NCBI RefSeq assembly: GCF_017742995.1
Contig: NZ_CP072425.1
Coordinates: 744,001-808,000 of the forward strand
Direction of reading: 5' to 3'
DNA from: Pseudoalteromonas viridis
GTDB lineage: Bacteria > Pseudomonadota > Gammaproteobacteria > Enterobacterales > Alteromonadaceae
DNA length: 64,000 nt
Positions 48,201-58,657 of the stretch are shown here, one piece after another; within the stretch, counting starts at the first letter, position 1; the number at the start of each line of letters is the position of its first letter. Position numbers and translations under genes: made by a program. The notes under the pieces are model-generated. The model did not search any database and had not been told where the DNA came from. It worked only from the letters and a program-made list of their open reading frames with translations.

Positions 48201-49372
48201 TTTTTTCCTCCCCGGGAGGTAGCCTGACGGGTCGACAGCTTAGTTTCAAAATCAATGCGCTGTAATAACCCTGCGGCAATGGTCATAATCAATAAACTCG
48301 ACCCACCATAGGAGATAAACGGCAGTGTCAGACCTTTGGTTGGCAACATGCCCGCACTCGCACCGACATTGACCACAGTCTGAAAAGCGAACCAGATGCC
48401 GATCCCAAGCGCCAGGTAACCCTCATATTCTTTGCCCGATTTAAGCGCTTTTTGACCGATGAGCAAAGCCCTGAACACTAAGGTTGCCAGCGTCAAAAGC
48501 ACACAAATCACGCCAACGAAGCCCAGCTCTTCGGCCACCACAGCAAAAATAAAGTCGTTATGTGCTTCCGGTAAATACTGTAACTTCTGAACACTGTTGC
48601 CCAGACCCTGGCCGAACCAACCGCCTTGGCCATATGCCATAAGAGACTGGACCAGCTGATAGCCCTTGCCAAAGGGATCTTCCCAGGGCTCGAGGAAACC
48701 CACCACCCGGGCCATCCGGTAAGGCTCAAAGATAATCAACATCACCACCAGCAACACCCCGGTCAGCATCAGAGCAAAAAACTGCCAGAGCTTTGCGCCC
48801 GCCAAAAATAGCAATCCAACGGTAGTAACAAACATCACCACCACAGTGCCAAGGTCCGGTTGCATCAGAATTAAAAAGGCATAAACCGCAAAGACAATAA
48901 TGGGTTTTGCAAACCCCTTGAGGTTTTCCTGCACTTCATCGCGTTTTCGTACCAAATAGCCAGCGATGTAACTAAAGAAAAACAGTTTCGCGGCTTCGGC
49001 TACCTGAAAACCAATCGGGCCGACTGGCAACCAACGCTTGGAACCATTCACTTCACGGCCAACAACCAGCACCACAGCCAGCAGCACGAGCCCCAGCAAT
49101 AAAAGATAGGGATTGAAGCGTTTCCACCAGGTCATAGGCACGGAGGTGCTAAGCCAAAACAGCACCAGCGCCATCACCAGAAACATGCCGTGACGCGTCA
49201 CAATATGGTAGGGGTTATCGTACAGGCGTTCAGCTACAGGCATAGAGGCACTGGTGACCATCACAAAACCAACGCCCACCAGACACAACATGGCGTACAA
49301 CAGTGGCACGTCGAACAAAGAGTCCGAAGGGGTTGGGGTGAAGGTGCGCCGCAGTGCGGTCATGCTCAGCAT
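48197..49372 (-). CDS. ftsW: Septal peptidoglycan glycosyltransferase FtsW
   Basis: A 391-residue, ten-helix SEDS-family protein that polymerises septal glycan with FtsI. Family motifs include NGSKRWLPVGPIGFQVAEAAK, LMQPDLGTVVVMFVTTVGLL, NDFIFAVVAEELGFVGVICV and the C-terminal GLTLPFISYGGSSLLIM. The ATG at 49372 has GAGGGG at good spacing and overlaps the murD stop by 7 bp. The cytoplasmic tail ends in basic residues. Confidence 0.96.
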   Translation of the reverse strand: MLSMTALRRTFTPTPSDSLFDVPLLYAMLCLVGVGFVMVTSASMPVAERLYDNPYHIVTRHGMFLVMALVLFWLSTSVPMTWWKRFNPYLLLLGLVLLAVVLVVGREVNGSKRWLPVGPIGFQVAEAAKLFFFSYIAGYLVRKRDEVQENLKGFAKPIIVFAVYAFLILMQPDLGTVVVMFVTTVGLLFLAGAKLWQFFALMLTGVLLVVMLIIFEPYRMARVVGFLEPWEDPFGKGYQLVQSLMAYGQGGWFGQGLGNSVQKLQYLPEAHNDFIFAVVAEELGFVGVICVLLTLATLVFRALLIGQKALKSGKEYEGYLALGIGIWFAFQTVVNVGASAGMLPTKGLTLPFISYGGSSLLIMTIAAGLLQRIDFETKLSTRQATSRGGKK

Positions 49373-50691
49373 ATTTGCCCCTCAACCAGGCGACAAAACT
49401 CCTCGCCACGCGCCATATAGTTGGCGTACATATCAATGCTTGCACAAGCCGGCGCCAGCAGCACCAGATCGCCAGGCTTAGCCTGCTGCGCAGCCAGCGC
49501 AACGGCCTCACTCAAATTGTTGACCATCTGGCTGTGCGGATGCAACGGCATAAAATCGGCGCCATCCTTACCAAAGCAGAATACGGTTTTACAATAACGC
49601 TGTAACGGCGCTTTGAGTGGCGACAAGTCGGCCCCTTTGGCATCGCCGCCCACGATCAATAAGATCTGGCCTTGTTCTCCGGCCAGGCTTTCCAGCGCCG
49701 CCACCGTCGCGCCAACATTGGTTGCTTTGGAGTCATTGAAATAACGCACTCCCTGCACATCAGCAACCAGCTGACAGCGGTGCGGTAACCCTTTGAACGC
49801 CTCAAACGCCGCAATAAAAGCGCTGTCTGGCAAAGCCAGCGGCGACAACAGCGCCATCACCGCCAGTGCGTTAAACTGGTTGTGTTTACCCGGCATGGCC
49901 AGCACATCGACCGGACACAACTTATTGCCATGCAGCGAAAAATAGGTCTGCCCCTTGTCTTCTGTTAAGCTGCAAGTCGCGCCTTCAAGCGCCACACTGA
50001 GCGCGTTATCATGCGGCAGGAAGGTACGCGGATCGTCGGCGTTATACACCAGGCAATCGACCTGCTGATAAATGCGTAATTTTGCTTCGCAGTAGGCGGC
50101 AAAATCCGGATACCTGTCCATGTGATCTTCGGTGATATTGAGGATCATGGCACTCAAACAGTGCAAACTGTGCGTGGTTTCGAGCTGAAAACTCGACAGC
50201 TCCAGCACAAACACATCAAAGTCTCGCTCCAGCAGATCCAACACAGACGTGCCAATGTTACCACCCAGCCCAACCTTTAAACCTGCCTGCTGACAGACCT
50301 CTGCCGCCAGGCTCACCACGGTTGATTTACCGTTTGAACCGGTTACAGCGATCACTGGTTTGTCATTCAGACGAGCAAACAATTCGACGTCACCAATGAC
50401 TTCAACCCCAGCTGCGATTGCCTGAGCAACACAGGTCTCATACAAAGGCACACCGGGACTGATCACCACCAAGTCGGTTGCACTCAGTGCCGCCTCTGCA
50501 AGTGGGCCAAACACCGCCTCACATTCAGGTAAGTTGTGATTCATCCAGTCGGCACCAGAAGGCACAGGGCGAGAGTCGACCACCTTAGGCGTAATGCCAT
50601 GGCGTACCAAAAAACGCACTATGCCCAAACCGGTGACACCCAGTCCGAGCACGGTAATGTGTTTATTTTTTAAGGTGTCTAAATAACCCAT
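49366..50691 (-). CDS. murD: UDP-MurNAc-L-alanine--D-glutamate ligase MurD
   Basis: A 441-residue Mur ligase. The N-terminal Rossmann motif VLGLGVTGLGIVRFLVRHG, the ATP loop AVTGSNGKSTVVSLAAEV, ILNITEDHMDRYPDF and RYFNDSKATNVGATVAAL are all present. It adds D-Glu to UDP-MurNAc-Ala. It lies 22 bp after mraY. Confidence 0.96.
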   Translation of the reverse strand: MGYLDTLKNKHITVLGLGVTGLGIVRFLVRHGITPKVVDSRPVPSGADWMNHNLPECEAVFGPLAEAALSATDLVVISPGVPLYETCVAQAIAAGVEVIGDVELFARLNDKPVIAVTGSNGKSTVVSLAAEVCQQAGLKVGLGGNIGTSVLDLLERDFDVFVLELSSFQLETTHSLHCLSAMILNITEDHMDRYPDFAAYCEAKLRIYQQVDCLVYNADDPRTFLPHDNALSVALEGATCSLTEDKGQTYFSLHGNKLCPVDVLAMPGKHNQFNALAVMALLSPLALPDSAFIAAFEAFKGLPHRCQLVADVQGVRYFNDSKATNVGATVAALESLAGEQGQILLIVGGDAKGADLSPLKAPLQRYCKTVFCFGKDGADFMPLHPHSQMVNNLSEAVALAAQQAKPGDLVLLAPACASIDMYANYMARGEEFCRLVEGQIC

Positions 50692-50713
50692 ATCTTAACC
50701 TTAGTGTACTGCT

Positions 50714-51796
50714 TTAGCGGATCTTTAAGGTTGCCAGCCCCGCCAGCACCAAAATGATCGAAATGATCCAGAATCGCACTATCACTCTAGGCTCCGGCCA
50801 GCCTTTTAATTCATAGTGATGATGTATCGGTGCCATACGGAAGATCCGCTGACCACGCAGCTTATAAGAACCAACCTGCAAGATCACCGATAGCGCTTCC
50901 ATGACAAAGACACCACCCATAATCAGCAACACCAGCTCCTGGCGTACCAAAATAGCGATGATCCCTAATGCACCACCGAGCGCCAGCGAGCCGACATCGC
51001 CCATAAACACTTGTGCCGGATAGGTATTGAACCATAAGAACCCAAGTCCGGCGCCAACAATTGCCGTACAGACCACCACCAGTTCACTGGCAGCAGCGAT
51101 ATGCGGAATATGCAGATAGTTGGCAAACACAGCATTGCCAGTAACATAAGCGATGATAGCCAGCGCTGATGCCACCAAAATAGTCGGGACTATGGCCAGA
51201 CCATCAAGCCCGTCAGTCAGGTTCACGGCATTCGACGTACCAACCAGCACAAAATAACTCATCACCAGATAAAACAGCCCGAGCTGAGGCAGGACGTCTT
51301 TGAAAAAGGGCACCACCAGCACGGTTTCAGAAGGGTCCGTCGACGTGAAGTAGATAAAGGCGGCGACCGAAATGGCAATCACGGACTGCCAGAAATATTT
51401 CCATCGGGCTATCAAGCCTTTGCTGTCTTTGCGAATAACTTTACGGTAGTCATCCACAAACCCGACGATGCCTAAAGAGCCAATCACAAACAAAGTGATC
51501 CAGACGTACTTATTGCCCAGGTCGCCCCATAGTAAGGTACTGGCAAAAATAGCGCCTAAGATCAGCAGTCCGCCCATCGTCGGCGTGCCTGATTTAGATA
51601 AATGAGATTCCGGACCATCATCTCTAACAGTCTGGCCAATTTGCATTCTTTGTAAGCCCCGGATCAGCTTAGGTCCGAAGTACAAAGAGATCATTAATGC
51701 GGTCAGGATCCCCAGGATCGCACGCAGCGTCAGATAAGAGAAAACATTAAAGCCACTGTAATATTGCGTCAGGTATTCCGCTAACCAGGCTAACAT
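50714..51796 (-). CDS. mraY: Phospho-MurNAc-pentapeptide transferase MraY
   Basis: A 360-residue, ten-helix enzyme that makes lipid I. Catalytic motifs are [25 protein letters not shown] (Asp-Asp), [33 protein letters not shown] and [16 protein letters not shown]. It is the same length as E. coli MraY. It shares the superfamily with the WecA-like enzyme at 23.4 kb but has the typical MraY His motif. It overlaps murF by 7 bp. Confidence 0.98.
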   Translation of the reverse strand: MLAWLAEYLTQYYSGFNVFSYLTLRAILGILTALMISLYFGPKLIRGLQRMQIGQTVRDDGPESHLSKSGTPTMGGLLILGAIFASTLLWGDLGNKYVWITLFVIGSLGIVGFVDDYRKVIRKDSKGLIARWKYFWQSVIAISVAAFIYFTSTDPSETVLVVPFFKDVLPQLGLFYLVMSYFVLVGTSNAVNLTDGLDGLAIVPTILVASALAIIAYVTGNAVFANYLHIPHIAAASELVVVCTAIVGAGLGFLWFNTYPAQVFMGDVGSLALGGALGIIAILVRQELVLLIMGGVFVMEALSVILQVGSYKLRGQRIFRMAPIHHHYELKGWPEPRVIVRFWIISIILVLAGLATLKIR

Positions 51797-53193
51797 GAGC
51801 TGTCCTCTTCGCTATCTGCGTCGTTGTTGTGGGCATTTGAGGCATCGACCAGGTCCGCCACCAGCAGCTCCATACGCGCACTGCGCGAGCCCTTCACCAG
51901 CACAGTACACACTTCATCGTGCTGCGCTAAGAGTTGTACAATCGCCTGTAACATATGCTCGCGCTGCGAAAAGTGACGATTCGCGGTTTCAAACACATCG
52001 CTGGCATAGCGGCTCAACACCCCCAGAGAAAACAGCGCATCAATGCCCTTTTCTTTGGCATACTCACCCACTTCCTCATGATACTGTCGCGCTTCTTCAC
52101 CCAACTCGCTCATATCACCCAGCGCAAACACCCGATAGCCAGGCATACTGGCCAGTAGGTCGATGGCGGCTTTGACAGAGCGCACATTGGCATTGTAGCT
52201 GTCATCAATTACCCGTAGCGTATCCGACACCTCAATGAGGTTAACGCGCCCTTTCACTTCAGCCATGCTTTGCAGCGCAACTTTGATATCTTCCAGAGTC
52301 GCCCCCAGTTGTACCGTACAAGACGCTGCTATCAGCGCATTCATGACATTATGCTCGCCTGGCAGAGGAAGCGTGATGGTGACGCGCTGCGTGCCCTGAC
52401 ACAGTGCAAAGGTGGCACGGCCCAGTGTATCCAGGCTAATATCCTCTACCCATAAATCAAACTGCTGTGCCATAGAGAAACGACTGGTACGCTGCGTCGT
52501 TAAGCTTTGCTCCCACATAGGGGCAAAGCGACAGTCACAATTCAACACCGCAACGCCGTTGTCTTTGAGGCCCGAGAAAATTTCGCCTTTCGCCTGGCCA
52601 ACACCTTCTATCGAGCCAAAGCCCTCAATGTGCGCCGGTGCCACATTGCATACAACGGCAACATCTGGCTTAACCAGCGCGCTGGTATAGGCAATTTCAC
52701 CTATGTGGTTTGCGCCTAATTCAATGACCGCAAACTCATCATCTTCACTCAAACGCAGCAAGGTCAGCGGAACGCCTATATCGTTATTAAAGTTGCCTGC
52801 CGTAGCCAATACTTTACCCAGTCGGGATAGAATCGCCGCCGACATTTCTTTCACTGTGGTCTTGCCAACACTACCGGTGATCGCCAGCGTTTTGGGTGAT
52901 ACCTGTCGGATCACGGCCTGACCAAGCTGCCCTAGCGCCAGCCGCGTATCTTTGACAATCAGCTGAGGAATATCCACGTCGACCGGGTGGTCAACAATCG
53001 CCGCAATCGCGCCTTTTTGCTGCGCCTGGGCAACGAATTTATGACCGTCGAAATTAGGTCCTTTTAACGCCAGAAACACTTCGTTTTCGCTAATTGTACG
53101 TGTATCTGTATTTATATTTGAAACACTGCGGTTTTGCCCGTCAAAAGGGGCCTTCAGTACATCCGCAAGCCAAGAGAGATCCATCTTGATCAT
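51790..53193 (-). CDS. murF: UDP-MurNAc-tripeptide D-Ala-D-Ala ligase MurF
   Basis: A 467-residue Mur ligase that adds the D-Ala-D-Ala made by Ddl. The ATP loop is [33 protein letters not shown] and [20 protein letters not shown] are MurF hallmarks. The ATG at 53193 overlaps the murE stop (ATGA) behind GGGGA. The C-terminal tail is acidic ([10 protein letters not shown]). Confidence 0.96.
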   Translation of the reverse strand: MIKMDLSWLADVLKAPFDGQNRSVSNINTDTRTISENEVFLALKGPNFDGHKFVAQAQQKGAIAAIVDHPVDVDIPQLIVKDTRLALGQLGQAVIRQVSPKTLAITGSVGKTTVKEMSAAILSRLGKVLATAGNFNNDIGVPLTLLRLSEDDEFAVIELGANHIGEIAYTSALVKPDVAVVCNVAPAHIEGFGSIEGVGQAKGEIFSGLKDNGVAVLNCDCRFAPMWEQSLTTQRTSRFSMAQQFDLWVEDISLDTLGRATFALCQGTQRVTITLPLPGEHNVMNALIAASCTVQLGATLEDIKVALQSMAEVKGRVNLIEVSDTLRVIDDSYNANVRSVKAAIDLLASMPGYRVFALGDMSELGEEARQYHEEVGEYAKEKGIDALFSLGVLSRYASDVFETANRHFSQREHMLQAIVQLLAQHDEVCTVLVKGSRSARMELLVADLVDASNAHNNDADSEEDSSC

Positions 53194-54680
53194 GCACTTT
53201 CCCCTGATAATATTTTCTGAGCCCAGCTAATATCGCTAAAAGCCAGGCGTTGGTTACCTACGATCTGATAGTCTTCATGCCCTTTACCGGCGATCAGGAT
53301 CACGCTATGTTGATCAGCGCTTCGAATTGCCTCACGTATGGCACTCGCCCTATCAGGCTGACACAGAGCATACCCGGGCTTACTGAGCCCAGCCTTAATG
53401 TCATTAATAATCTCGAGTGGATCTTCACCACGCGGGTTGTCGCTGGTGATCACCACGGTATCCGCATAACGCTCCGCAGCTTGTGCCATCAGCGCACGCT
53501 TACCTTTATCACGCTCGCCACCACAGCCAAATACACAAGTCACTTTGCCCGGCACATGCTGTTGTAGCGCCTGCAGTGCCAAGGCCAGCGCTTCCGGCGT
53601 ATGAGCATAGTCAACCACACAGGTTGGCTGCCCGGCTACTTCAATTGCCTGCATCCGGCCGGTGACGGGCTTTAGTTGCGCGGCGCCTTCAACCAGTTGT
53701 GACAAAGCGACCCCCTGAGTCAGCAACACAGCAAATGCCGCACTCAGGTTATACAGGTTAAACTCGCCAAATAAAGGTGTGCTAACTTCGGCATCGCCCC
53801 AGCTGGTGTGTAATCTGACATGTATGCCCTGGCTATCGAAGCGTGCGTCACTAAAATAAACAAACTGCTTTACAGTCTCGCTTAGCGTGTCATCCGCAGG
53901 CATACGACCAAAGCCGACCGGACGCGTTATCTTGCCTTCTTTTAGCCAACGCTGTGCCCAGGGGTCATCAATATTGATCACCGAGTAATTTGGCTGACAG
54001 GCACTGAATAGTTGTAACTTGGCCTCGGCATAGTTTTCCATGGTGCCATGATAATCAAGGTGGTCACGGCTTAAGTTGGTAAATACCGCCGCCTCAAACT
54101 GGCACTGCGCCACCCGCCCCTGTACCAACCCATGGGATGATACTTCCATCGCAGCCAGTGGATAGCTATCACGCAGCTCACTTAAAATGCGCTGCAGATC
54201 GACGTGAGACGGGGTGGTGTTATTCAAAGGCGTTAGCGAGTCTGGAGCCCCGTAACCGAGCGTGCCAATTACCGCACCGGGTAGTCCACAGGCGCTGGCC
54301 AGATGCGCTATCATGGCCGTGGTGGTCGACTTACCATTGGTGCCCGTTACGCCCACCAGCGTCATCGCGCGGCTTGGCTCGCCATAAAACGTCGCAGCCA
54401 GCATGGCCACTTTGTCGGCCAGTGCGCGGATCTTAATAATCCGTGGAATAATCCGTGAGTCTTGCACATCAACAACGCAGTTTTCATCGGCCAGTACCAG
54501 TGCCGCACCACGCTCAAGCGCAGAGCCCACATACTGGCCGCCATCCTGCTGATGACCCCTTAGCGCAATAAAGCAATCGCCCGGACCCACTTCTCGGCTG
54601 TCCAGGCGCAACGCGTTAATCTCTATACTTGGGTGTGAAACCCCAATGTCAGCCAGTGCCTGGCTCAAATCACGAGTCAT
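53190..54680 (-). CDS. murE: UDP-MurNAc-dipeptide--diaminopimelate ligase MurE
   Basis: A 496-residue Mur ligase that adds the third amino acid of the stem peptide. The ATP loop is GVTGTNGKSTTTAMIAHLA. The DNPR motif in VVITSDNPRGEDPLEI shows specificity for meso-diaminopimelate, as expected of a Gram-negative. CVVDYAHTPEALALAL is also typical. It overlaps the ftsI end by 11 bp. Confidence 0.97.
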   Translation of the reverse strand: MTRDLSQALADIGVSHPSIEINALRLDSREVGPGDCFIALRGHQQDGGQYVGSALERGAALVLADENCVVDVQDSRIIPRIIKIRALADKVAMLAATFYGEPSRAMTLVGVTGTNGKSTTTAMIAHLASACGLPGAVIGTLGYGAPDSLTPLNNTTPSHVDLQRILSELRDSYPLAAMEVSSHGLVQGRVAQCQFEAAVFTNLSRDHLDYHGTMENYAEAKLQLFSACQPNYSVINIDDPWAQRWLKEGKITRPVGFGRMPADDTLSETVKQFVYFSDARFDSQGIHVRLHTSWGDAEVSTPLFGEFNLYNLSAAFAVLLTQGVALSQLVEGAAQLKPVTGRMQAIEVAGQPTCVVDYAHTPEALALALQALQQHVPGKVTCVFGCGGERDKGKRALMAQAAERYADTVVITSDNPRGEDPLEIINDIKAGLSKPGYALCQPDRASAIREAIRSADQHSVILIAGKGHEDYQIVGNQRLAFSDISWAQKILSGESA

Positions 54681-56484
54681 TGTCCGGCCTCTTTAAATAA
54701 GCAACCCGATCTTTGTCCGGAGCCACATTTAGAATTCTCAGTGCGTTAGAAACAATTTCGGCAAACACCGGCCCCGCCGTATGTCCGCCGTAATACACAT
54801 CTCCGCCGGGTTCATTGATCATGACGACCACGGCCAGGCGAGGATCGCTGACCGGTGCAACGCCGGCAAAATAGCCCACATATTCGTCACCATATCCGCC
54901 TGCAATGGCCTTTTCCGAAGTACCGGTTTTCGCCGCGGCCCGGTAACCATCCACAATCACATTCGATGCCGTACCGCCTTTTTCAAACACCGACTCCATC
55001 ATTTCCACCACGGCCAGGGCATCTTCTTCACGGAACAAGCGCTCACCCGGCACAGGGTCATTTTGCTTCATAATGGTCAGCGGACGAGAAATACCGCCAG
55101 CACCAAAGGTCGCATACAACCTGGCCACCTGAGCGGTACTGACCGACACGGCGTAACCATAAGACAAAGTGGCAATTTCAAAGTCTGACCAGCGGCGGTT
55201 GGGATAGAACAGGCCTGAGCTTTCGCCGATCATCATAGTGCCGGTGTCTTCGCCAAAACCAACTTGCTGATACAGGCCAACAAAATACTCTTTAGGCAGC
55301 ATCTGGCTAATTTTAGCTACGCCCATGTTACTGGATATCTTTAGAATTTCGCGCAAGGTCATTTCACCATGGTTGCGCTCGTCTTTAACCAGCCCGCCAT
55401 TGAGACGCATCCAGCCTGGGTAGGTATTGATGGTGTCATCCGCCTGAATAACGCCATGATCCAGTCCTGCCAACACAGCCAGCGGTTTCAAAGTTGAGCC
55501 CGGCTCGAATAGATCGGTAATGGCCCGGTTACGACGCTTATAAGGTGCCGCATCGCTCATATCATTGGGATTAAAGCTCGGACTGTTGACCATAGCGAGG
55601 ATCTCACCCGTGTGCACATCCACCACCATGGCCGACCCTGAGGTTGCCTGATAAGTCAGCACCGCCGATTTTAACGCCTGATAAGCGATCGCCTGGATCC
55701 GCAAGTCGATACTCAGGTGGACGTCTTCCGGCTCAACCCGCTCTTCCTCTGCCAACACCTGAACCTCACGCCCCTGGGCATCTTTGCGAATGGTGCGACG
55801 TCCTTCGGTACCTGTCAGCGCCTTGTCATAGAGCTTTTCGATGCCTTCGATGCCGATGCCATCAATGTTGGTCACACCCAGTACATGGGCCGTCACCTCC
55901 CCATTGGGATAATAACGCTTAGACTCGTCGAGCAAATGGACCCCCGGCAGGCGCATCTGACGAATGTAGTTGGCCACCGCGGGCGTTACCTGGCGTTTTA
56001 AATACACAAAACGACGCGCGGGATTGTCACGCAGGCGCTTATCTATTTTTTGTTGTTTGATTTGCAGCACATCGGCCAGCTCGCGCCAGCGTACTTCATC
56101 CTGGTAAAAAGCCTGTTTGCGGGCACTGAGCTCAGCGGCATTATCGGCCAGCGCCTGAGTATCTTCCCCATTGCGACGCGCCTTTCTCAGCACTTTTTTA
56201 GTCAAAGCTTTATCCAGTGCCTTAGGGTCGGCATAAACGCTGACCACAGGAACACTGACAGCCAGTTCTTTGCCATTACGATCGAAGATCATACCGCGCT
56301 GCACCCGTACGGTTTCAACCCGCACTGTGCGCTTGGCATTTTCAGAGCGGGCTTTGTCGGGCTCAATCACCTGTAAATAGGCAGCACGGGCGATCAGTGC
56401 GGCAAAAACCAGCACCAGCATCACGCTGACCAGCGCAAAGCGCCAGCTGATTAAGTTAACTGAGGTCTTTTTCGCCGGGCTCAT
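54670..56484 (-). CDS. ftsI: Septal transpeptidase FtsI (PBP3)
   Basis: A 604-residue class B penicillin-binding protein that cross-links septal peptidoglycan. A short cytoplasmic tail is followed by one membrane helix (FALVSVMLVLVFAALIARAA). The pedestal domain follows, with RGMIFDRNGKELAVSVPV. The transpeptidase domain carries the active-site SxxK in FEPGSTLKPLAVLAGL, SxN in LKISSNMGVAKIS and KTG in RAAAKTGTSEKA. The start overlaps ftsL by 4 bp. No site-specific beta-lactam resistance change can be judged by eye. Confidence 0.97.
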   Translation of the reverse strand: MSPAKKTSVNLISWRFALVSVMLVLVFAALIARAAYLQVIEPDKARSENAKRTVRVETVRVQRGMIFDRNGKELAVSVPVVSVYADPKALDKALTKKVLRKARRNGEDTQALADNAAELSARKQAFYQDEVRWRELADVLQIKQQKIDKRLRDNPARRFVYLKRQVTPAVANYIRQMRLPGVHLLDESKRYYPNGEVTAHVLGVTNIDGIGIEGIEKLYDKALTGTEGRRTIRKDAQGREVQVLAEEERVEPEDVHLSIDLRIQAIAYQALKSAVLTYQATSGSAMVVDVHTGEILAMVNSPSFNPNDMSDAAPYKRRNRAITDLFEPGSTLKPLAVLAGLDHGVIQADDTINTYPGWMRLNGGLVKDERNHGEMTLREILKISSNMGVAKISQMLPKEYFVGLYQQVGFGEDTGTMMIGESSGLFYPNRRWSDFEIATLSYGYAVSVSTAQVARLYATFGAGGISRPLTIMKQNDPVPGERLFREEDALAVVEMMESVFEKGGTASNVIVDGYRAAAKTGTSEKAIAGGYGDEYVGYFAGVAPVSDPRLAVVVMINEPGGDVYYGGHTAGPVFAEIVSNALRILNVAPDKDRVAYLKRPDNDS

Positions 56485-56801
56485 GGTAGTACGATCACCT
56501 GCTCTTCTTTACTGGTTGGCCGCTTCATCTGTAACTGGGTTCTGGCGACTTCTTCAATGCGTGCATGCTGGGAATAAAACTCTTCCTCAACCAGCAAGTA
56601 GCGCCACTCCAGATCCAGTTCATCCCGCTTTTGTAATAGCTTATCCTGCTCAATCAACTGCTGGCGGGTCAGGTGTGTTACCTGCACCACCGCAAGCGCC
56701 GACCCTAAGGTCAACGCCAGCAACACAAACGTCAGCTTGTTGGCCAGCAGTAACTGGCACATTTCTAAAAATAACTTGGGCTGACGCTGATGCTTTTTCA
56801 T
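56481..56801 (-). CDS. ftsL: Divisome protein FtsL
   Basis: A 106-residue bitopic protein. A basic cytoplasmic tail (KKHQRQPKLFLEMCQLLLAN) is followed by one membrane helix (LTFVLLALTLGSALAVVQVT). The periplasmic coiled coil has Leu heptads (LTRQQLIEQDKLLQKRDELD). It forms a complex with FtsB and FtsQ that activates FtsWI. Sequence similarity within this family is low, so the call rests mostly on size, topology and position between rsmH and ftsI. Confidence 0.93.
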   Translation of the reverse strand: MKKHQRQPKLFLEMCQLLLANKLTFVLLALTLGSALAVVQVTHLTRQQLIEQDKLLQKRDELDLEWRYLLVEEEFYSQHARIEEVARTQLQMKRPTSKEEQVIVLP

Positions 56802-57736
56802 TACAGTTTCTCGGCAATTCTCAACACAGAGCTGCGCGCGCGCGGATTGGCATCGATTTCTGCCTGGCTGGGTTTAATGGCTTTACCCACCGCCTTCAGT
56901 GTCAGGTTTTGCTTAAGCTGCGCATCTGTCAGCGGCAAACCACGTGGCACAGCCTCCCCTTTACTTTGTTTTTTAATAAACTGTTTAACAATGCGATCTT
57001 CCAGTGAATGGAAGGAGATCACCACCAGGCGACCACCCGGCTTTAATACCGCCAGAGCGGCCTGCAATGCCGTTTGGATCTCTTCAAGCTCACTGTTGAT
57101 GTAAATGCGAATGGCCTGGAAGGTGCGCGTGGCCGGGTGCTTATGCTTGTCTTTGACCGGCACCGCTTCATCAATCAGCTCTGCCAATTGCTTGGTTGAA
57201 GTGATCTCTGTGTGCTCGCGGGTTTCAATGATCTTGGTCGCAATACGACGGGCAAACTTTTCTTCACCGTATTTTTTGATCACAAACACCATATCTTCCA
57301 GCTCGGCTTCTGCCAGCCACTGCGCGGCACTGCGACCAGCCGTCGGGTTCATACGCATATCCAGCGGACCATCTTTCATAAAGCTAAAGCCGCGCTCGGC
57401 GTCATCAAGCTGAGGTGAAGACACGCCGATATCCAGTAAGATACCATCAACCTTACCAAGCAGACCGGCATCACGGGCGACACTCTCAATGTGCGAAAAG
57501 CGATTGTGGGCAATACTAAAACGCGGATCATCGGCGAACTTCTGTGCCGCCGCAATCGCTTGCGGATCCTGATCTATCGCCTGTAAGCGGCCCTGCTCAT
57601 TGAGCCGCTTGAGTATTTCACCCGAGTGACCTCCGCGGCCGAATGTACCGTCGATATAAGTGCCATCGGGTTGGATATTCAATGCATCCAGCGTTTCAGC
57701 CATCAACACTGAAATATGTTGCCATTCTGTCGCCAT
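56801..57736 (-). CDS. rsmH: 16S rRNA m4C1402 methyltransferase RsmH
   Basis: A 311-residue SAM-dependent methyltransferase (formerly MraW) that N4-methylates C1402 in the ribosomal P site. The SAM motif is [39 protein letters not shown] and [19 protein letters not shown] are diagnostic, and [17 protein letters not shown] lies in the C-terminal part. It shares one base with ftsL and lies 21 bp after mraZ. Confidence 0.98.
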   Translation of the reverse strand: MATEWQHISVLMAETLDALNIQPDGTYIDGTFGRGGHSGEILKRLNEQGRLQAIDQDPQAIAAAQKFADDPRFSIAHNRFSHIESVARDAGLLGKVDGILLDIGVSSPQLDDAERGFSFMKDGPLDMRMNPTAGRSAAQWLAEAELEDMVFVIKKYGEEKFARRIATKIIETREHTEITSTKQLAELIDEAVPVKDKHKHPATRTFQAIRIYINSELEEIQTALQAALAVLKPGGRLVVISFHSLEDRIVKQFIKKQSKGEAVPRGLPLTDAQLKQNLTLKAVGKAIKPSQAEIDANPRARSSVLRIAEKL

Positions 57737-57757
57737 AAAATTTGGTTTTCACCCCAG

Positions 57758-58216
57758 TTATAAAGAAAAGTCATCCAGCTCAGGGCACGCTTCTACGTCA
57801 CCACTGCGCTCAATCTCAGTATCGGCCTGCATTTGCTCATACCAGCGTGTTTCGTCCCAGATCTCAAATTTATTGAGCAATCCGACCAGCATCAGCTTTT
57901 TGCCAAGGCCAGCATGGGCACGCAACGTGGGCGCCAGTAAAATTCGACCATTTTTGTCGAGCTGATATTCTTCCGCATGCCCTAAAAGCATGCGCTGCCA
58001 GCGTCTGACTCTGGGGTTGGTGTTGGATAGTCGTTGTAATCTGGATTCAATTTCGCGCCACTCAGACAATGGATAAAGCCACAGGCATGGTTCATTGATC
58101 GCAATAGTGCAGATCACGGCCCCCTGTTCTTCAGACAGCAGCGGCTGGCGATACCGGGTTGGTATCGAAAAACGCCCTTTGTCATCGAGGCTCAATGAGC
58201 TTGCACCGCGGAACAT
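57758..58216 (-). CDS. mraZ: Transcriptional regulator MraZ
   Basis: A 152-residue protein with two MraZ (SpoVT/AbrB-like) domains. Each carries the conserved core: SLDDKGRFSIPTRYRQPL at about residue 10 and QLDKNGRILLAPTLRAHAGL at about residue 85. MraZ represses its own dcw operon by binding tandem GTGGG-type boxes in the leader. Such boxes lie 40-74 bp upstream of this start. It is the first gene of the dcw cluster. Confidence 0.97.
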   Translation of the reverse strand: MFRGASSLSLDDKGRFSIPTRYRQPLLSEEQGAVICTIAINEPCLWLYPLSEWREIESRLQRLSNTNPRVRRWQRMLLGHAEEYQLDKNGRILLAPTLRAHAGLGKKLMLVGLLNKFEIWDETRWYEQMQADTEIERSGDVEACPELDDFSL

Positions 58217-58255
58217 AACTATCCGCTCGGCCTGATACGATTAACCAATCTTTGA

Positions 58256-58290
58256 TCCAATTTGATCCACTCTAACCCACATTTTCCCAC
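58256..58290 (-). promoter_or_regulatory. Tandem MraZ boxes in the mraZ leader
   Basis: Read on the minus strand, four 5-bp units recur with 5-bp spacers: GTGGG (58286-58290), GTGGG (58276-58280), GTGGA (58266-58270) and TTGGA (58256-58260). The E. coli MraZ site has three GTGGG units at the same 10-bp period between promoter and start codon. The match in unit, spacing and place makes this the likely autoregulatory operator. Confidence 0.87.
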
Positions 58291-58298
58291 AGGATGAC

Positions 58299-58328
58299 AG
58301 TCTAGGGCTTGACAAGCCTTTTTGTCAA
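58299..58328 (-). promoter_or_regulatory. Candidate promoter of the dcw operon
   Basis: On the minus strand, a perfect -35 box TTGACA (58323-58328) is followed by an 18-bp spacer and TAGACT (58299-58304). The expected start is near 58,292, just before the MraZ boxes. The -35 box lies in an inverted repeat, CTTGACAA/TTGTCAAG, that could also bind a regulator. Confidence 0.7.
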
Positions 58329-58398
58329 GTTGGATCACACGGCTTGACTCGCCTACAGGCCAGAAAAATCGCGGGTTTTGCGGAACTCCATGAATTCG

Positions 58399-58413
58399 GT
58401 GGGAAAATGTGGG
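58399..58413 (+). promoter_or_regulatory. Second, oppositely oriented pair of MraZ-type boxes
   Basis: GTGGGAAAATGTGGG holds two perfect GTGGG units with a 5-bp spacer, the same 15 bases as the two best units of the mraZ operator but on the other strand. It lies upstream of both the mraZ promoter and the divergent GGDEF-EAL gene. It could loop with the first operator or control the divergent gene. Only two units are present, so binding strength is uncertain. Confidence 0.6.
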
Positions 58414-58657
58414 CAGACAAATAATATGGGATCTTTTTACGTAAAAGCGTCCCTTTTTTGATAACTGTGGAATATTTCATTCATGAAATTTTTACGCGCC
58501 GTGGTGTTACCAAAAAGCCGAAAAATTAATAACTCTCGACTAGTATTTAGCTTAAACGGGTTGGTTAAAGCGCGCTGCGCTTGTATCATGCCGCCACCTT
58601 AAACCCAGGCGAGTTTTTATTATTAAAGAAATATCAATAAAACAGCGATTTTACCGA

